A program made the position numbers and the translations under genes. A stretch of DNA of 9,520 bases from Thiohalobacter sp. (GTDB lineage: Bacteria; Pseudomonadota; Gammaproteobacteria; DSM-19610): NCBI GenBank assembly GCA_027010005.1, contig JALVCM010000315.1, positions 1 to 9,520 of the forward strand, written 5' to 3'. The stretch's first letter is position 1; every line of letters starts with the position of its first letter. The notes below the pieces were generated by a model, which saw nothing but the letters and a program-made list of their open reading frames with translations, was not told where the DNA came from and ran no database searches. Below are positions 1 to 6,526 of this stretch, piece after piece.

Positions 1-1
1 G

Positions 2-1456
2 GGCGAGAAAATTCCGGTTGACGGTACCGTGCAGGATGGTCTCAGTAACGTGGATGAATCCATGGTTACCGGTGAACCGCTTCCGGTTGAAAAAGCACCG
101 GGTGACAAGGTGATCGGTGCAACAGTCAACAGTACCGGCAGTCTGTTGATACGTGCCGAAAAGGTGGGTTCCGATACCTTGCTGGCACAGATTGTCAAGA
201 TGGTTGCAGAAGCACAACGTTCCCGTGCACCCATCCAGAAACTCGCTGATATCGTTGCGGCTTATTTTGTTCCGGCGGTGGTACTGATCTCTATTATCAC
301 CTTTATTGTCTGGTGGAACTGGGGTCCGGAACCGGCTTTGGCCAATGCGGTTATCAATGCGGTTGCCGTGTTGATTATTGCCTGCCCGTGCGCACTGGGG
401 CTGGCTACACCCATGTCGATTATGGTCGGTACAGGCAAGGGCGCCATGATGGGAGTGTTGATCAAGAATGCCGAGGCACTGGAGGTGATGCGCAAGGTAG
501 ACACCCTGGTGGTCGACAAGACAGGGACCCTGACAGAGGGTAAACCGCAACTGGTGTCAGTCGTCGCCGTCGATGGTTTCCAGGAACACGACATTCTGCG
601 GCTGGGTGCAAGCCTGGAGCGTGCCAGTGAACACCCGCTGGCAGAAGCCATTGTGCGTGGTGCCGAAGAAAAAGAGGGTGTCTCTCTCTCCTCAACCGAG
701 GATTTCCAATCCGTCACTGGCAAGGGAGTTGTCGGAAAAGTGGATGGCCGAACCGTGGCACTGGGGAACCTGAAACTGCTGGAAAGTCTGTCTATCGACC
801 CGGGTGAATTGCCCCAACTGGCAGAAGAGGGGCGTGCAGAAGGTCAGACGGTCATGCTGGTTGCTATAGATGGCAAGGCCGCCGGGCTGATCGGTGTGGC
901 TGACCCGATCAAGGCTTCCACACCGGAAGCTATCGAAGACCTGCACAAGGAGGGGCTCAGCATTGTGATGTTGACGGGTGACAGCCGAACTACAGCCCAG
1001 GCCGTCGCCGGCAAGTTAAACATCGATCAGGTAGAGGCCGAGGTGCTGCCGGACCAGAAAGCAGCGATTGTGAAAAAACTCCAGGACGAGGGCCGGATTG
1101 TTGCCATGGCCGGTGATGGTATCAATGATGCCCCCGCACTGGCCCAGGCACATGTTGGTATTGCCATGGGCACCGGTACCGATGTGGCAATGGAGAGCGC
1201 CGGCGTTACCCTGGTGAAAGGTGACCTGCGTGGTATCGTACGAGCGCGTCGTCTGAGTCGCTTGGTGATGCGTAATATCAAGCAGAACCTGTTCTTCGCC
1301 TTTATTTATAACTCACTGGGTGTACCGATTGCCGCCGGTGTTCTTTACCCGGTATTCGGTATTTTGCTGTCGCCCATGATCGCGGCTGTTGCGATGAGTT
1401 TCAGTTCGGTTTCGGTCATCACTAATGCCTTACGCCTGCGTAATGTACGTATCTGA
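2..1456 (+). CDS. copA: Copper-type (P1B-1) P-type ATPase, 5'-truncated by the window edge
   Basis: ATP-driven exporter of a soft metal ion, most likely Cu(I), across the inner membrane. The frame is open from base 2, so the N-terminal metal-binding domains and first membrane helices lie outside; 484 residues are visible, and a GTG at 29 is not the true start. In order I see the actuator-domain motif TGEP (68-79), a membrane helix with the metal-binding CPC (383-391) inside [13 protein letters not shown], the phosphorylation motif DKTGT (Asp codon 515-517), the P1B-type SEHPL motif (His-Pro at 632-637), the hinge GDGINDAP (1112-1135), and two C-terminal helices carrying YN (1307-1312) and MSFSS (1394-1408). 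CPC with YN and MxxSS is the known Cu(I) pattern; Ag(I) is also possible. It ends 14 bp before a PII-like gene and probably shares its transcript. The promoter and any metal-responsive operator are outside the window. Confidence 0.95.
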   Translation, partial: GEKIPVDGTVQDGLSNVDESMVTGEPLPVEKAPGDKVIGATVNSTGSLLIRAEKVGSDTLLAQIVKMVAEAQRSRAPIQKLADIVAAYFVPAVVLISIITFIVWWNWGPEPALANAVINAVAVLIIACPCALGLATPMSIMVGTGKGAMMGVLIKNAEALEVMRKVDTLVVDKTGTLTEGKPQLVSVVAVDGFQEHDILRLGASLERASEHPLAEAIVRGAEEKEGVSLSSTEDFQSVTGKGVVGKVDGRTVALGNLKLLESLSIDPGELPQLAEEGRAEGQTVMLVAIDGKAAGLIGVADPIKASTPEAIEDLHKEGLSIVMLTGDSRTTAQAVAGKLNIDQVEAEVLPDQKAAIVKKLQDEGRIVAMAGDGINDAPALAQAHVGIAMGTGTDVAMESAGVTLVKGDLRGIVRARRLSRLVMRNIKQNLFFAFIYNSLGVPIAAGVLYPVFGILLSPMIAAVAMSFSSVSVITNALRLRNVRI

Positions 1457-1459
1457 TAC

Positions 1460-1464
1460 AGGAG
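1460..1464 (+). promoter_or_regulatory. Ribosome binding site of the PII-like gene
   Basis: AGGAG lies 6 nt before the ATG at 1471, in the 14-bp gap after the ATPase stop codon. It fixes the start of the PII-like gene. Confidence 0.75.
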
Positions 1465-1470
1465 ATATTT

Positions 1471-1800
1471 ATGGATTTTCGAAAAGTAACAGCCATCTTC
1501 CGGCCTGAACGACTCGAGGCGGTAGAAGAAAAATTACGCGGTATGGGTGTGCCCGGTGTCAGTGTCACCAAGGTCAAGGGTTATGGAGAATATGCCAATT
1601 TCTATGAACCGGACTGGATGTGTGAATATGTACGTGTCGAGGTATTTATTGGCAAGGAAAGGGCTGAAGAAATTGCTGAGGCCATTGTCGATGTTGCACA
1701 TACAGGTCTTGATGGTGACGGGATTGTTGCAGTATTGCCGGTAGAGTCTGTCTACCATATTCGCAGGAAAGAGAAGTGTAACCACGAAGTATGTGACTAA
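1471..1800 (+). CDS. Divergent PII-family signalling protein, metal-associated type
   Basis: Small (109 aa) soluble PII-fold protein; the family forms trimers that bind nucleotides and control partner proteins. Support: the ferredoxin-like pattern, KVKGYG before the T-loop (residues 34-39) and TGLDGDG in the B-loop (78-84). It differs from nitrogen-sensing GlnB. By eye the T-loop is about 7 residues shorter. There is no counterpart of the uridylylated Tyr51. GlnB Gln39 (Mg/2-oxoglutarate contact) aligns with Tyr41, and Lys90 of GDGKIF aligns with Ile85. The tail carries C-x-H-x2-C (Cys103, His105, Cys108), and Cys51 lies in the shortened loop. The published PII-NG group, linked to heavy-metal efflux genes, is the best fit and agrees with the upstream copper-type ATPase. 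Inference: it senses or modulates metal export rather than nitrogen status. No amtB or glnA is nearby. Confidence 0.85.
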   Translation: MDFRKVTAIFRPERLEAVEEKLRGMGVPGVSVTKVKGYGEYANFYEPDWMCEYVRVEVFIGKERAEEIAEAIVDVAHTGLDGDGIVAVLPVESVYHIRRKEKCNHEVCD

Positions 1801-1807
1801 CCTTTAT

Positions 1808-1813
1808 GGAGGT
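1808..1813 (+). promoter_or_regulatory. Ribosome binding site deciding the cfa start
   Basis: GGAGGT, with GGAGG ending 7 nt before the ATG at 1820. This favours ATG 1820 over the in-frame GTG at 1793, which overlaps the PII-like gene and has no comparable site. Confidence 0.8.
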
Positions 1814-1819
1814 AATGAC

Positions 1820-3154
1820 ATGCTGCTTTCAGGGAAAAAGCTTGATTCGTTACACGATATCACATCAATGGGCAGTCATGCTGCGGTGCGGCATGACAGT
1901 TCAGGGTTGATCGGCGCTGATATTGTTTCGGTTGTTCTTGCGGATTACCAGGGAGAAGTCGCCGTCAGGCTGTGGGACAGCACCCTGGTCAAGGGTGGGC
2001 CGGATGCAGGCTGTACGCTTGTTTTCAAAGAACCCGGCGCATTACGCGACCTGATACTTCACCGTAACCTTTTACGACTGGCTGACAGTTACCTGGCAGG
2101 TGCGATTGACGTAGAAGGCGACATGGAGCCCCTGTTTGATCTCAAGGATTATCTGGTAAGTCTTGACCTGTCTCTCGGCACACGCTTGCACCTGCTGAAA
2201 CAGGCGTTTCGATTGCCGAGGTTACGCCGGCGTCATGTTGCCAGAAAATGGCGTGCAAAGCTGACGGCACACCGGAACTCCCGTGCCAGTATTGCCCATC
2301 ATTACGATGTCAGTAATGATTTCTATCGCCTGTGGCTGGATCCCGAAATGGTGTACTCCTGTGCATATTTTCGCAGTACTGACCAGTCACTTGCCGGGGC
2401 CCAGCAGGACAAGCTGGATTATCTCTGCCGCAAACTGCGACTTGAGCAGGGCCATACATTGCTTGATATCGGTTGTGGCTGGGGGGCTCTGGCCATATGG
2501 GCGGCTCGCCATTACGGGGTCAACGTACATGGTATTACACTGAGTGAAGCCCAGTTGAAACTGGCACAGGAGAAGGTGCGCGAAGCCGGCCTGGAAAGCC
2601 GGGTGCGCCTGGAACTGCTTGACTACAGGAAACTTCCGGAAGATGCGCAATACGACCGTGTGGTCAGTGTCGGTATGTTCGAGCACGTCGGCGTCAGGAA
2701 CTTCCCGAGCTATTTTGGCACCGTTCGCCGGGTGCTTAAACCTGATGGCCTGTTCCTCAATCACGGCATCACCAGCGAGACAGGCTGGAAGCGCACCCCG
2801 CTGACCCGCTTTATGAACCGCTATATTTTCCCGGATGGTGAGCTTGCACGCATCAGTGATGTGACTGATGCCATGGAAAAAGCCGGCTTTGAACCACTGG
2901 ATGTGGAATGTCTGCGCCGGCACTACGCGCTTACCTTGCGCCAGTGGATCAAATCACTGGAAACACAGGCTGACAGGGCGATAGCCTGTTCAAGTGAAGT
3001 GACATACCGTCTCTGGCGCCTGTACATGGCCGGTTGTGCCTATTATTTCGACGAGGGAAGTATCGGGCTGCATCAGATCCTGGCGGGGCATCGCCACCAG
3101 TTACAACCTGTCCCGCTGAGACGCGACGACCTTTACACCCGGCAGGGCAATTGA
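1820..3154 (+). CDS. cfa: Cyclopropane-fatty-acyl-phospholipid synthase
   Basis: SAM-dependent enzyme that adds a methylene bridge to unsaturated acyl chains of membrane phospholipids; a peripheral cytoplasmic-face protein known to protect against acid, solvent and oxidative stress. The 444-residue product has an N-terminal lipid-binding-like region (about 1-140), then HHYDVSNDFY and MVYSCAYF, whose Cys181 matches the conserved E. coli Cfa Cys139. The SAM motif LLDIGCGWG is at 214-222, followed by MFEHVG (Glu288, likely E. coli Glu239) and HGIT (His315, likely His266). All the key residues I can place are present, so it looks intact. It is longer than the 382-residue E. coli enzyme, mostly at the N-terminus. 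It follows the PII-like gene by 19 bp and is probably cotranscribed, which suggests membrane remodelling as part of the same response. Related SAM-dependent lipid methyltransferases are the main alternative, but the motif set favours Cfa. Confidence 0.93.
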   Translation: MLLSGKKLDSLHDITSMGSHAAVRHDSSGLIGADIVSVVLADYQGEVAVRLWDSTLVKGGPDAGCTLVFKEPGALRDLILHRNLLRLADSYLAGAIDVEGDMEPLFDLKDYLVSLDLSLGTRLHLLKQAFRLPRLRRRHVARKWRAKLTAHRNSRASIAHHYDVSNDFYRLWLDPEMVYSCAYFRSTDQSLAGAQQDKLDYLCRKLRLEQGHTLLDIGCGWGALAIWAARHYGVNVHGITLSEAQLKLAQEKVREAGLESRVRLELLDYRKLPEDAQYDRVVSVGMFEHVGVRNFPSYFGTVRRVLKPDGLFLNHGITSETGWKRTPLTRFMNRYIFPDGELARISDVTDAMEKAGFEPLDVECLRRHYALTLRQWIKSLETQADRAIACSSEVTYRLWRLYMAGCAYYFDEGSIGLHQILAGHRHQLQPVPLRRDDLYTRQGN

Positions 3155-3157
3155 CGT

Positions 3158-3175
3158 GATCTGCAGAAACAGATC
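3158..3175 (+). other. Short inverted repeat after cfa
   Basis: GATCTG (3158-3163) and CAGATC (3170-3175) form a perfect 6-bp stem with a 6-nt loop, starting 4 bp after the cfa stop and just before the small-ORF ribosome binding site. There is no following T-run, so it does not look like an intrinsic terminator. It may be an operator-like site, an mRNA structure or chance. Confidence 0.3.
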
Positions 3176-3187
3176 CGGGAGGTCATT

Positions 3188-3274
3188 ATGGAAGGACTGC
3201 TTTCATTACTGATTTTTTCCGGTTTGTTTGATGCGATGTGGAAGCATGGGCCAATGACCGGTATTTCGCGTTGA
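3188..3274 (+). CDS. 28-residue hydrophobic small ORF, possibly a truncated small membrane protein
   Basis: ATG at 3188 is preceded by a strong GGGAGGT (3177-3183) with 5 nt between GGGAGG and the start. The N-terminus, MEGLLSLLIFSGLF, is hydrophobic and could be one short membrane segment; the rest (DAMWKHGPMTGISR) is polar. From memory, small membrane proteins of metal and YHS loci begin in a similar way and continue with a Met-rich, Cys/His-containing stretch. Here the +1 frame over 3231-3258 reads LMRCGSMGQ before a stop, which resembles such a continuation, so a frameshifted remnant is possible. The function is unknown. The good ribosome binding site and position between two operon genes are the main support. 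It could also be non-coding leader sequence. Confidence 0.4.
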   Translation: MEGLLSLLIFSGLFDAMWKHGPMTGISR

Positions 3275-3376
3275 TCCGGGTGCCGATCTATAACATAACG
3301 GCAGCAGGTATCCCGTGATAGAGATCATATGAAGGCATCCTTTGGCAGCTGTTCCCTGTTTGCGGTTATATTTCAC

Positions 3377-3382
3377 GAGGAG
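3377..3382 (+). promoter_or_regulatory. Ribosome binding site deciding the tal-pgi start
   Basis: GAGGAG ends 7 nt before ATG 3390. It supports this start over the in-frame TTG at 3342, which would add 16 residues unlike a transaldolase N-terminus. Confidence 0.8.
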
Positions 3383-3389
3383 AGAAATA

Positions 3390-6257
3390 ATGAACCCGGT
3401 AAGGCAACTGGAGAAAGCCGGTCAGTCGGTCTGGCTGGACTACATTCGTCGCAGCCTGCTGGTTTACGGTGGTCTCGAACGGCTGATTGAGGATGATGGT
3501 GTAAAAGGGGTGACGTCCAACCCTGCTATTTTTGAAAAGGCCATTGCCGGCAGTAATGACTACATCGAGACCATCCGGGATCTGGCCCGACGTCCGCACA
3601 GTCATGCCGAGTCTGTCTTTGAACAGATCGCTGTCGATGATATTCAGTATGCAGCAGATATTTTGCACCCTGTATATCGTGCTACACACGGCAGGGACGG
3701 GTATGTGAGCCTGGAGGTTTCGCCTCGTCTTGCCGACGATACAGCGGGAACCGTTGATGCAGCGCGTCGTCTGTGGCGTACCGTTGACCGTGAGAACCTG
3801 ATGATCAAGGTGCCGGCAACCGAGGCCGGTTTACCTGCCATCGAGACTCTGCTGGGTGAAGGGATCAACATCAATGTTACACTGCTTTTCTCACTCAGGG
3901 TTCATGCCCGGGTTGTTGAGGCGTTCCTGCGCGGACTGGAACGTCTGGATGCATCCGGCGGTGACTTGTCAAACGTTGCCAGTGTCGCCAGCCTGTTTGT
4001 CAGCCGTGTTGACAGTGCGGTGGACCGGCTGCTGGATGAAAAGATTGAATCAGCCACCGGTACGGAGGACGCTGGCCGGTTGCAGGCCTTAAAGGGCAGG
4101 GCTGCAGTCGCCAATGCCAAACTTGCTTACCAGCAATACAAACGACTGTTCAATGGACAGCGCTGGGAGTCACTTGCTGCCCGTGGTGCCCGCAGCCAGC
4201 GTCTGTTGTGGGCCAGCACCGGTACCAAGAACCCGACCTATAGCGACGTTCTCTATATTGAATCCCTGATTGGACCGGATACCGTCAACACGGTACCGCC
4301 CGCCACTCTGGATGCTTTCCGGGATCATGGCAAGGTGCAGGTGCGGCTGGAAGATAATCTCGATCAGGCAAAGGCGGACCTGGCGGTGCTGGAAGCTGAA
4401 GGTATTTCACTGGATACAGTGACCGATACCCTGTTGAGTGAAGGCCTGGAAAAATTTGTCGTGGCCTACGACAGACTCCTCGATGCAGTGACGCGGGCGT
4501 TACAGGATGCACGCATGCCAAAGTCCGCATCGCAAAAGACGATGTTGCCTGAGGATCTGCAGCAGGCTGTAGGTCGGTCGCTGGACGCCTGGACGGACAA
4601 TGACAAGGTTTGCCGGCTGTGGGCGCGTGATGCCAGCCTGTGGACCGGTGGTGATGAAAACAGCTGGCTAGACTGGCTGGATGTTGCCGTAGAACAGCTC
4701 GACCACCTGGGTGACCTGCGCCGGCTCGGCCGTTTTGCACAGGGGCGGTATTTTTCCGACGTGCTGTTGCTGGGTATGGGTGGCTCCAGCCTGGCGCCGG
4801 AGGTATTTTCCACCGTGTTCGGTCCACAACCGCAGCACCCGCGCCTGCACATACTGGATTCCACCGATCCAGCACAGATCCGGCGTGTGGAGGCAGCCAT
4901 CGATTTGAGTCGTACCGGCGTCATTGTGGCAAGCAAGTCCGGGACTACGCTGGAGCCGAATATTCTGATGGCGTATTTTCTGGACCGTATCCGTGCGGAG
5001 ATTGGCGAGAAACAGGCTGCCAGACATTTCGCCGCTATCACTGATCCCGGTTCGGAGCTGGATAAATTCGCTGCCACGGCCGGCTTCCGGCGCGTGTACT
5101 ACGGTCGACCCGGTATTGGGGGGCGCTATTCAGCGTTATCCAATTTTGGTCTCGTGCCGGCAGCATTTGCCGGCGTGGACGTAGGCAAACTGCTGGACAG
5201 TAGCCTGGAGATGGTCGAGGCATGTGCCCCCTGTGTACCGCCGCGCGATAACCCTGGTGTTCTGCTTGGTGTGGTACTGGGGCAGGCATCCATGCTCGGG
5301 CGTGACAAGGTGACGCTTGTCCTGTCACCGGCCATCGCCGCGCTTGGTGCCTGGCTCGAACAACTGCTGGCGGAATCCACCGGCAAGCAGGGCAAAGGGA
5401 TCATTCCCGTGGTGGATGAACTTCCGGTTGTGCCACAAGCCTGTGGCGATGACCGCCTGTTTGTCTATGTGCGCCTGGAGGCTGATGCCGACCCACAGCA
5501 GGACAGTATTGTCGATGCTTTACAGGAAGCCGGTCAGGCGGTGGTACGACTCTCCGTTTATGATAGCTACGACCTGGGCCAGGAAATGTTCCGCTGGCAG
5601 TTTGCAACCGCCGTTGCCGGTGCCGAGATCGGTGTCAACGCCTTCGATCAGCCTGACGTCGAAGCCAGCAAGGTCGCGACACGCGAGTTGATGGCTGCGT
5701 GGGAAGCTACCGGTTTGCTCCCTGCACTGACCCCGCTGGTGGCGGAAACCCGGCTGGCCCTGTTTGCCGACGCAGGCAATGCGGGGGTTTTGCGCGCGAG
5801 GGTGACGGACCCGGCCAGGTTGGTAGACTGGCTGCGCGTACACTTGCAACGTATCCAGCCAGGGGATTACATTGCACTGCTGGCCTATCTGGACCGTCTC
5901 GATGACAGGCATCAGTCTTTGCTGCAGCGTATTCGTCACAAGCTACGTGACAGCTGTCGCGTGGCCACTTGCCTGGGATTTGGTCCACGCTATTTACACT
6001 CGACTGGCCAGGCATACAAGGGCGGGCCTGACAGTGGCGTGTTTCTGCAGCTGACCTGCGATGATGCACAGGATATCCCTGTGCCGGGTCACGGGTACAG
6101 CTTCGGCGTCGTCAAGGCCGCCCAGGCGCAGGGAGATTTTCAGGTGCTGGCAGAACGGGGGCGGCGTGCATTGCGCGTGCACCTTGGCACGGACACGGTG
6201 GCAGCACTCGAGCAGCTGTATGAACTGATGTGTACAGCACTGGCCGACCAGCCATAA
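3390..6257 (+). CDS. tal-pgi: Bifunctional transaldolase / glucose-6-phosphate isomerase fusion
   Basis: One 955-residue cytoplasmic protein joins two sugar-phosphate enzymes. Residues 1 to about 375 are transaldolase (dihydroxyacetone transfer between sedoheptulose-7-P and glyceraldehyde-3-P). Motifs are GVTSNPAIFEKAI near 48-60, SLEVSPRLADD near 107-117, the Schiff-base lysine in NLMIKVPAT (Lys140, E. coli TalB Lys132) and STGTKNPTYSDVLY near 276-289. After a linker, about 385-955 is phosphoglucose isomerase (glucose-6-P to fructose-6-P): LLGMGGSSLAPE from about 460, SKSGTTLEPN from 515 (phosphate-binding SGTT 517-520), GIGGRYSALSNFG with Arg579, and the STGKQGKG loop. The C-terminal HSTGQAYKGGP matches the end of the isomerase. 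Both halves keep their key motifs and the frame is unbroken. This fusion is a known family. It is followed by the gnd remnant and zwf, so the cluster handles glucose-6-P, non-oxidative pentose and oxidative pentose reactions together. Confidence 0.95.
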   Translation: MNPVRQLEKAGQSVWLDYIRRSLLVYGGLERLIEDDGVKGVTSNPAIFEKAIAGSNDYIETIRDLARRPHSHAESVFEQIAVDDIQYAADILHPVYRATHGRDGYVSLEVSPRLADDTAGTVDAARRLWRTVDRENLMIKVPATEAGLPAIETLLGEGININVTLLFSLRVHARVVEAFLRGLERLDASGGDLSNVASVASLFVSRVDSAVDRLLDEKIESATGTEDAGRLQALKGRAAVANAKLAYQQYKRLFNGQRWESLAARGARSQRLLWASTGTKNPTYSDVLYIESLIGPDTVNTVPPATLDAFRDHGKVQVRLEDNLDQAKADLAVLEAEGISLDTVTDTLLSEGLEKFVVAYDRLLDAVTRALQDARMPKSASQKTMLPEDLQQAVGRSLDAWTDNDKVCRLWARDASLWTGGDENSWLDWLDVAVEQLDHLGDLRRLGRFAQGRYFSDVLLLGMGGSSLAPEVFSTVFGPQPQHPRLHILDSTDPAQIRRVEAAIDLSRTGVIVASKSGTTLEPNILMAYFLDRIRAEIGEKQAARHFAAITDPGSELDKFAATAGFRRVYYGRPGIGGRYSALSNFGLVPAAFAGVDVGKLLDSSLEMVEACAPCVPPRDNPGVLLGVVLGQASMLGRDKVTLVLSPAIAALGAWLEQLLAESTGKQGKGIIPVVDELPVVPQACGDDRLFVYVRLEADADPQQDSIVDALQEAGQAVVRLSVYDSYDLGQEMFRWQFATAVAGAEIGVNAFDQPDVEASKVATRELMAAWEATGLLPALTPLVAETRLALFADAGNAGVLRARVTDPARLVDWLRVHLQRIQPGDYIALLAYLDRLDDRHQSLLQRIRHKLRDSCRVATCLGFGPRYLHSTGQAYKGGPDSGVFLQLTCDDAQDIPVPGHGYSFGVVKAAQAQGDFQVLAERGRRALRVHLGTDTVAALEQLYELMCTALADQP

Positions 6258-6265
6258 CAGGAACA

Positions 6266-6270
6266 GGGAG
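6266..6270 (+). promoter_or_regulatory. gnd: Ribosome binding site of the gnd remnant
   Basis: GGGAG ends 8 nt before the ATG at 6279, which begins MQLA, the expected start of 6-phosphogluconate dehydrogenases of this type. The initiation region of the lost gene is therefore still in place. Confidence 0.6.
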
Positions 6271-6278
6271 AACAGGTC

Positions 6279-6526
6279 ATGCAGCTTGCCAGATACGTAG
6301 TCTGATGCGTGCCGAACATATGTGTGTCGTATTTGACCGTAATCCGGCTATTGAATCCGGAATGCCGGCTCCTGTACTCAATACCACACTGTATGCACGC
6401 TTTACTTCGCTTGACGAGCGTGATTTTTCCAGCTGGTTACTGTCGGTCATGCGCCACGGGTTTGGCGGTTACCTGGAAAATAAAAAATTAACACAATCTG
6501 GATTGATGACATATGCGACAGACTGA
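6279..6526 (+). pseudogene. gnd: 6-phosphogluconate dehydrogenase remnant with internal deletions
   Basis: A working gene of this type (roughly 300 residues) would oxidise 6-phosphogluconate to ribulose-5-P with release of CO2 and a reduced nicotinamide cofactor. Three patches survive. (1) MQLA at 6279-6290, after a ribosome binding site; the frame then stops at TGA 6303. (2) In another frame, IRSLMRAEHMCVVFDRNP (6293-6346) resembles family residues about 16-34. (3) AIESGMPAPVLNTTLYARF onward to MRHGFGGYLENKK (6347-6490) resembles the last 50 or so residues. Compared with the usual [24 protein letters not shown] start, about 31 bp are missing between patches 1 and 2, which removes the GxGxxG nucleotide-binding motif and shifts the frame. 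Patches 2 and 3 are joined in frame with roughly 200-240 residues lost. The reading frame runs past the usual end and overlaps the zwf start by 14 bp. Family assignment is from remembered consensus, not an alignment. Confidence 0.75.
6305..6526 (+). CDS. Possible 73-residue product of the gnd remnant, coupled by TGATG
   Basis: ATG 6305 overlaps the TGA (6303-6305) that ends the eight-codon MQLARYVV leader, a layout that permits translation restart. It opens a 73-residue frame made of the gnd N-terminal and C-terminal patches. It lacks the cofactor motif and the catalytic core, so enzyme activity is not expected. Its translation could still help start zwf, whose ATG lies inside its end and has only a weak ribosome binding site. 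There is no evidence that a stable protein is made. This entry describes the readable part of the pseudogene, not an extra locus. Confidence 0.3.
   Translation: MRAEHMCVVFDRNPAIESGMPAPVLNTTLYARFTSLDERDFSSWLLSVMRHGFGGYLENKKLTQSGLMTYATD

Noticed and set aside
3266..3294. Possible promoter with TATAAC at 3289-3294 upstream of tal-pgi
   Set aside because: TTGATC at 3271-3276 is only 12 bp away and there is no -35-like hexamer at 16-18 bp, so a sigma-70 promoter is not supported.
3342..3389. TTG 3342 as the tal-pgi start
   Set aside because: ATG 3390 has a strong GAGGAG site and begins at the expected transaldolase N-terminus.
3329..3488. ORF from ATG 3329 overlapping the tal-pgi start in another frame
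   Set aside because: No ribosome binding site, no recognisable protein, and most of it is a shadow of tal-pgi.
4285..5077. Long minus-strand frames inside tal-pgi (196 and 203 codons)
   Set aside because: Low-complexity Pro/Ser/Arg-rich translations with no motifs, opposite a well-supported gene; shadows of its codon use.
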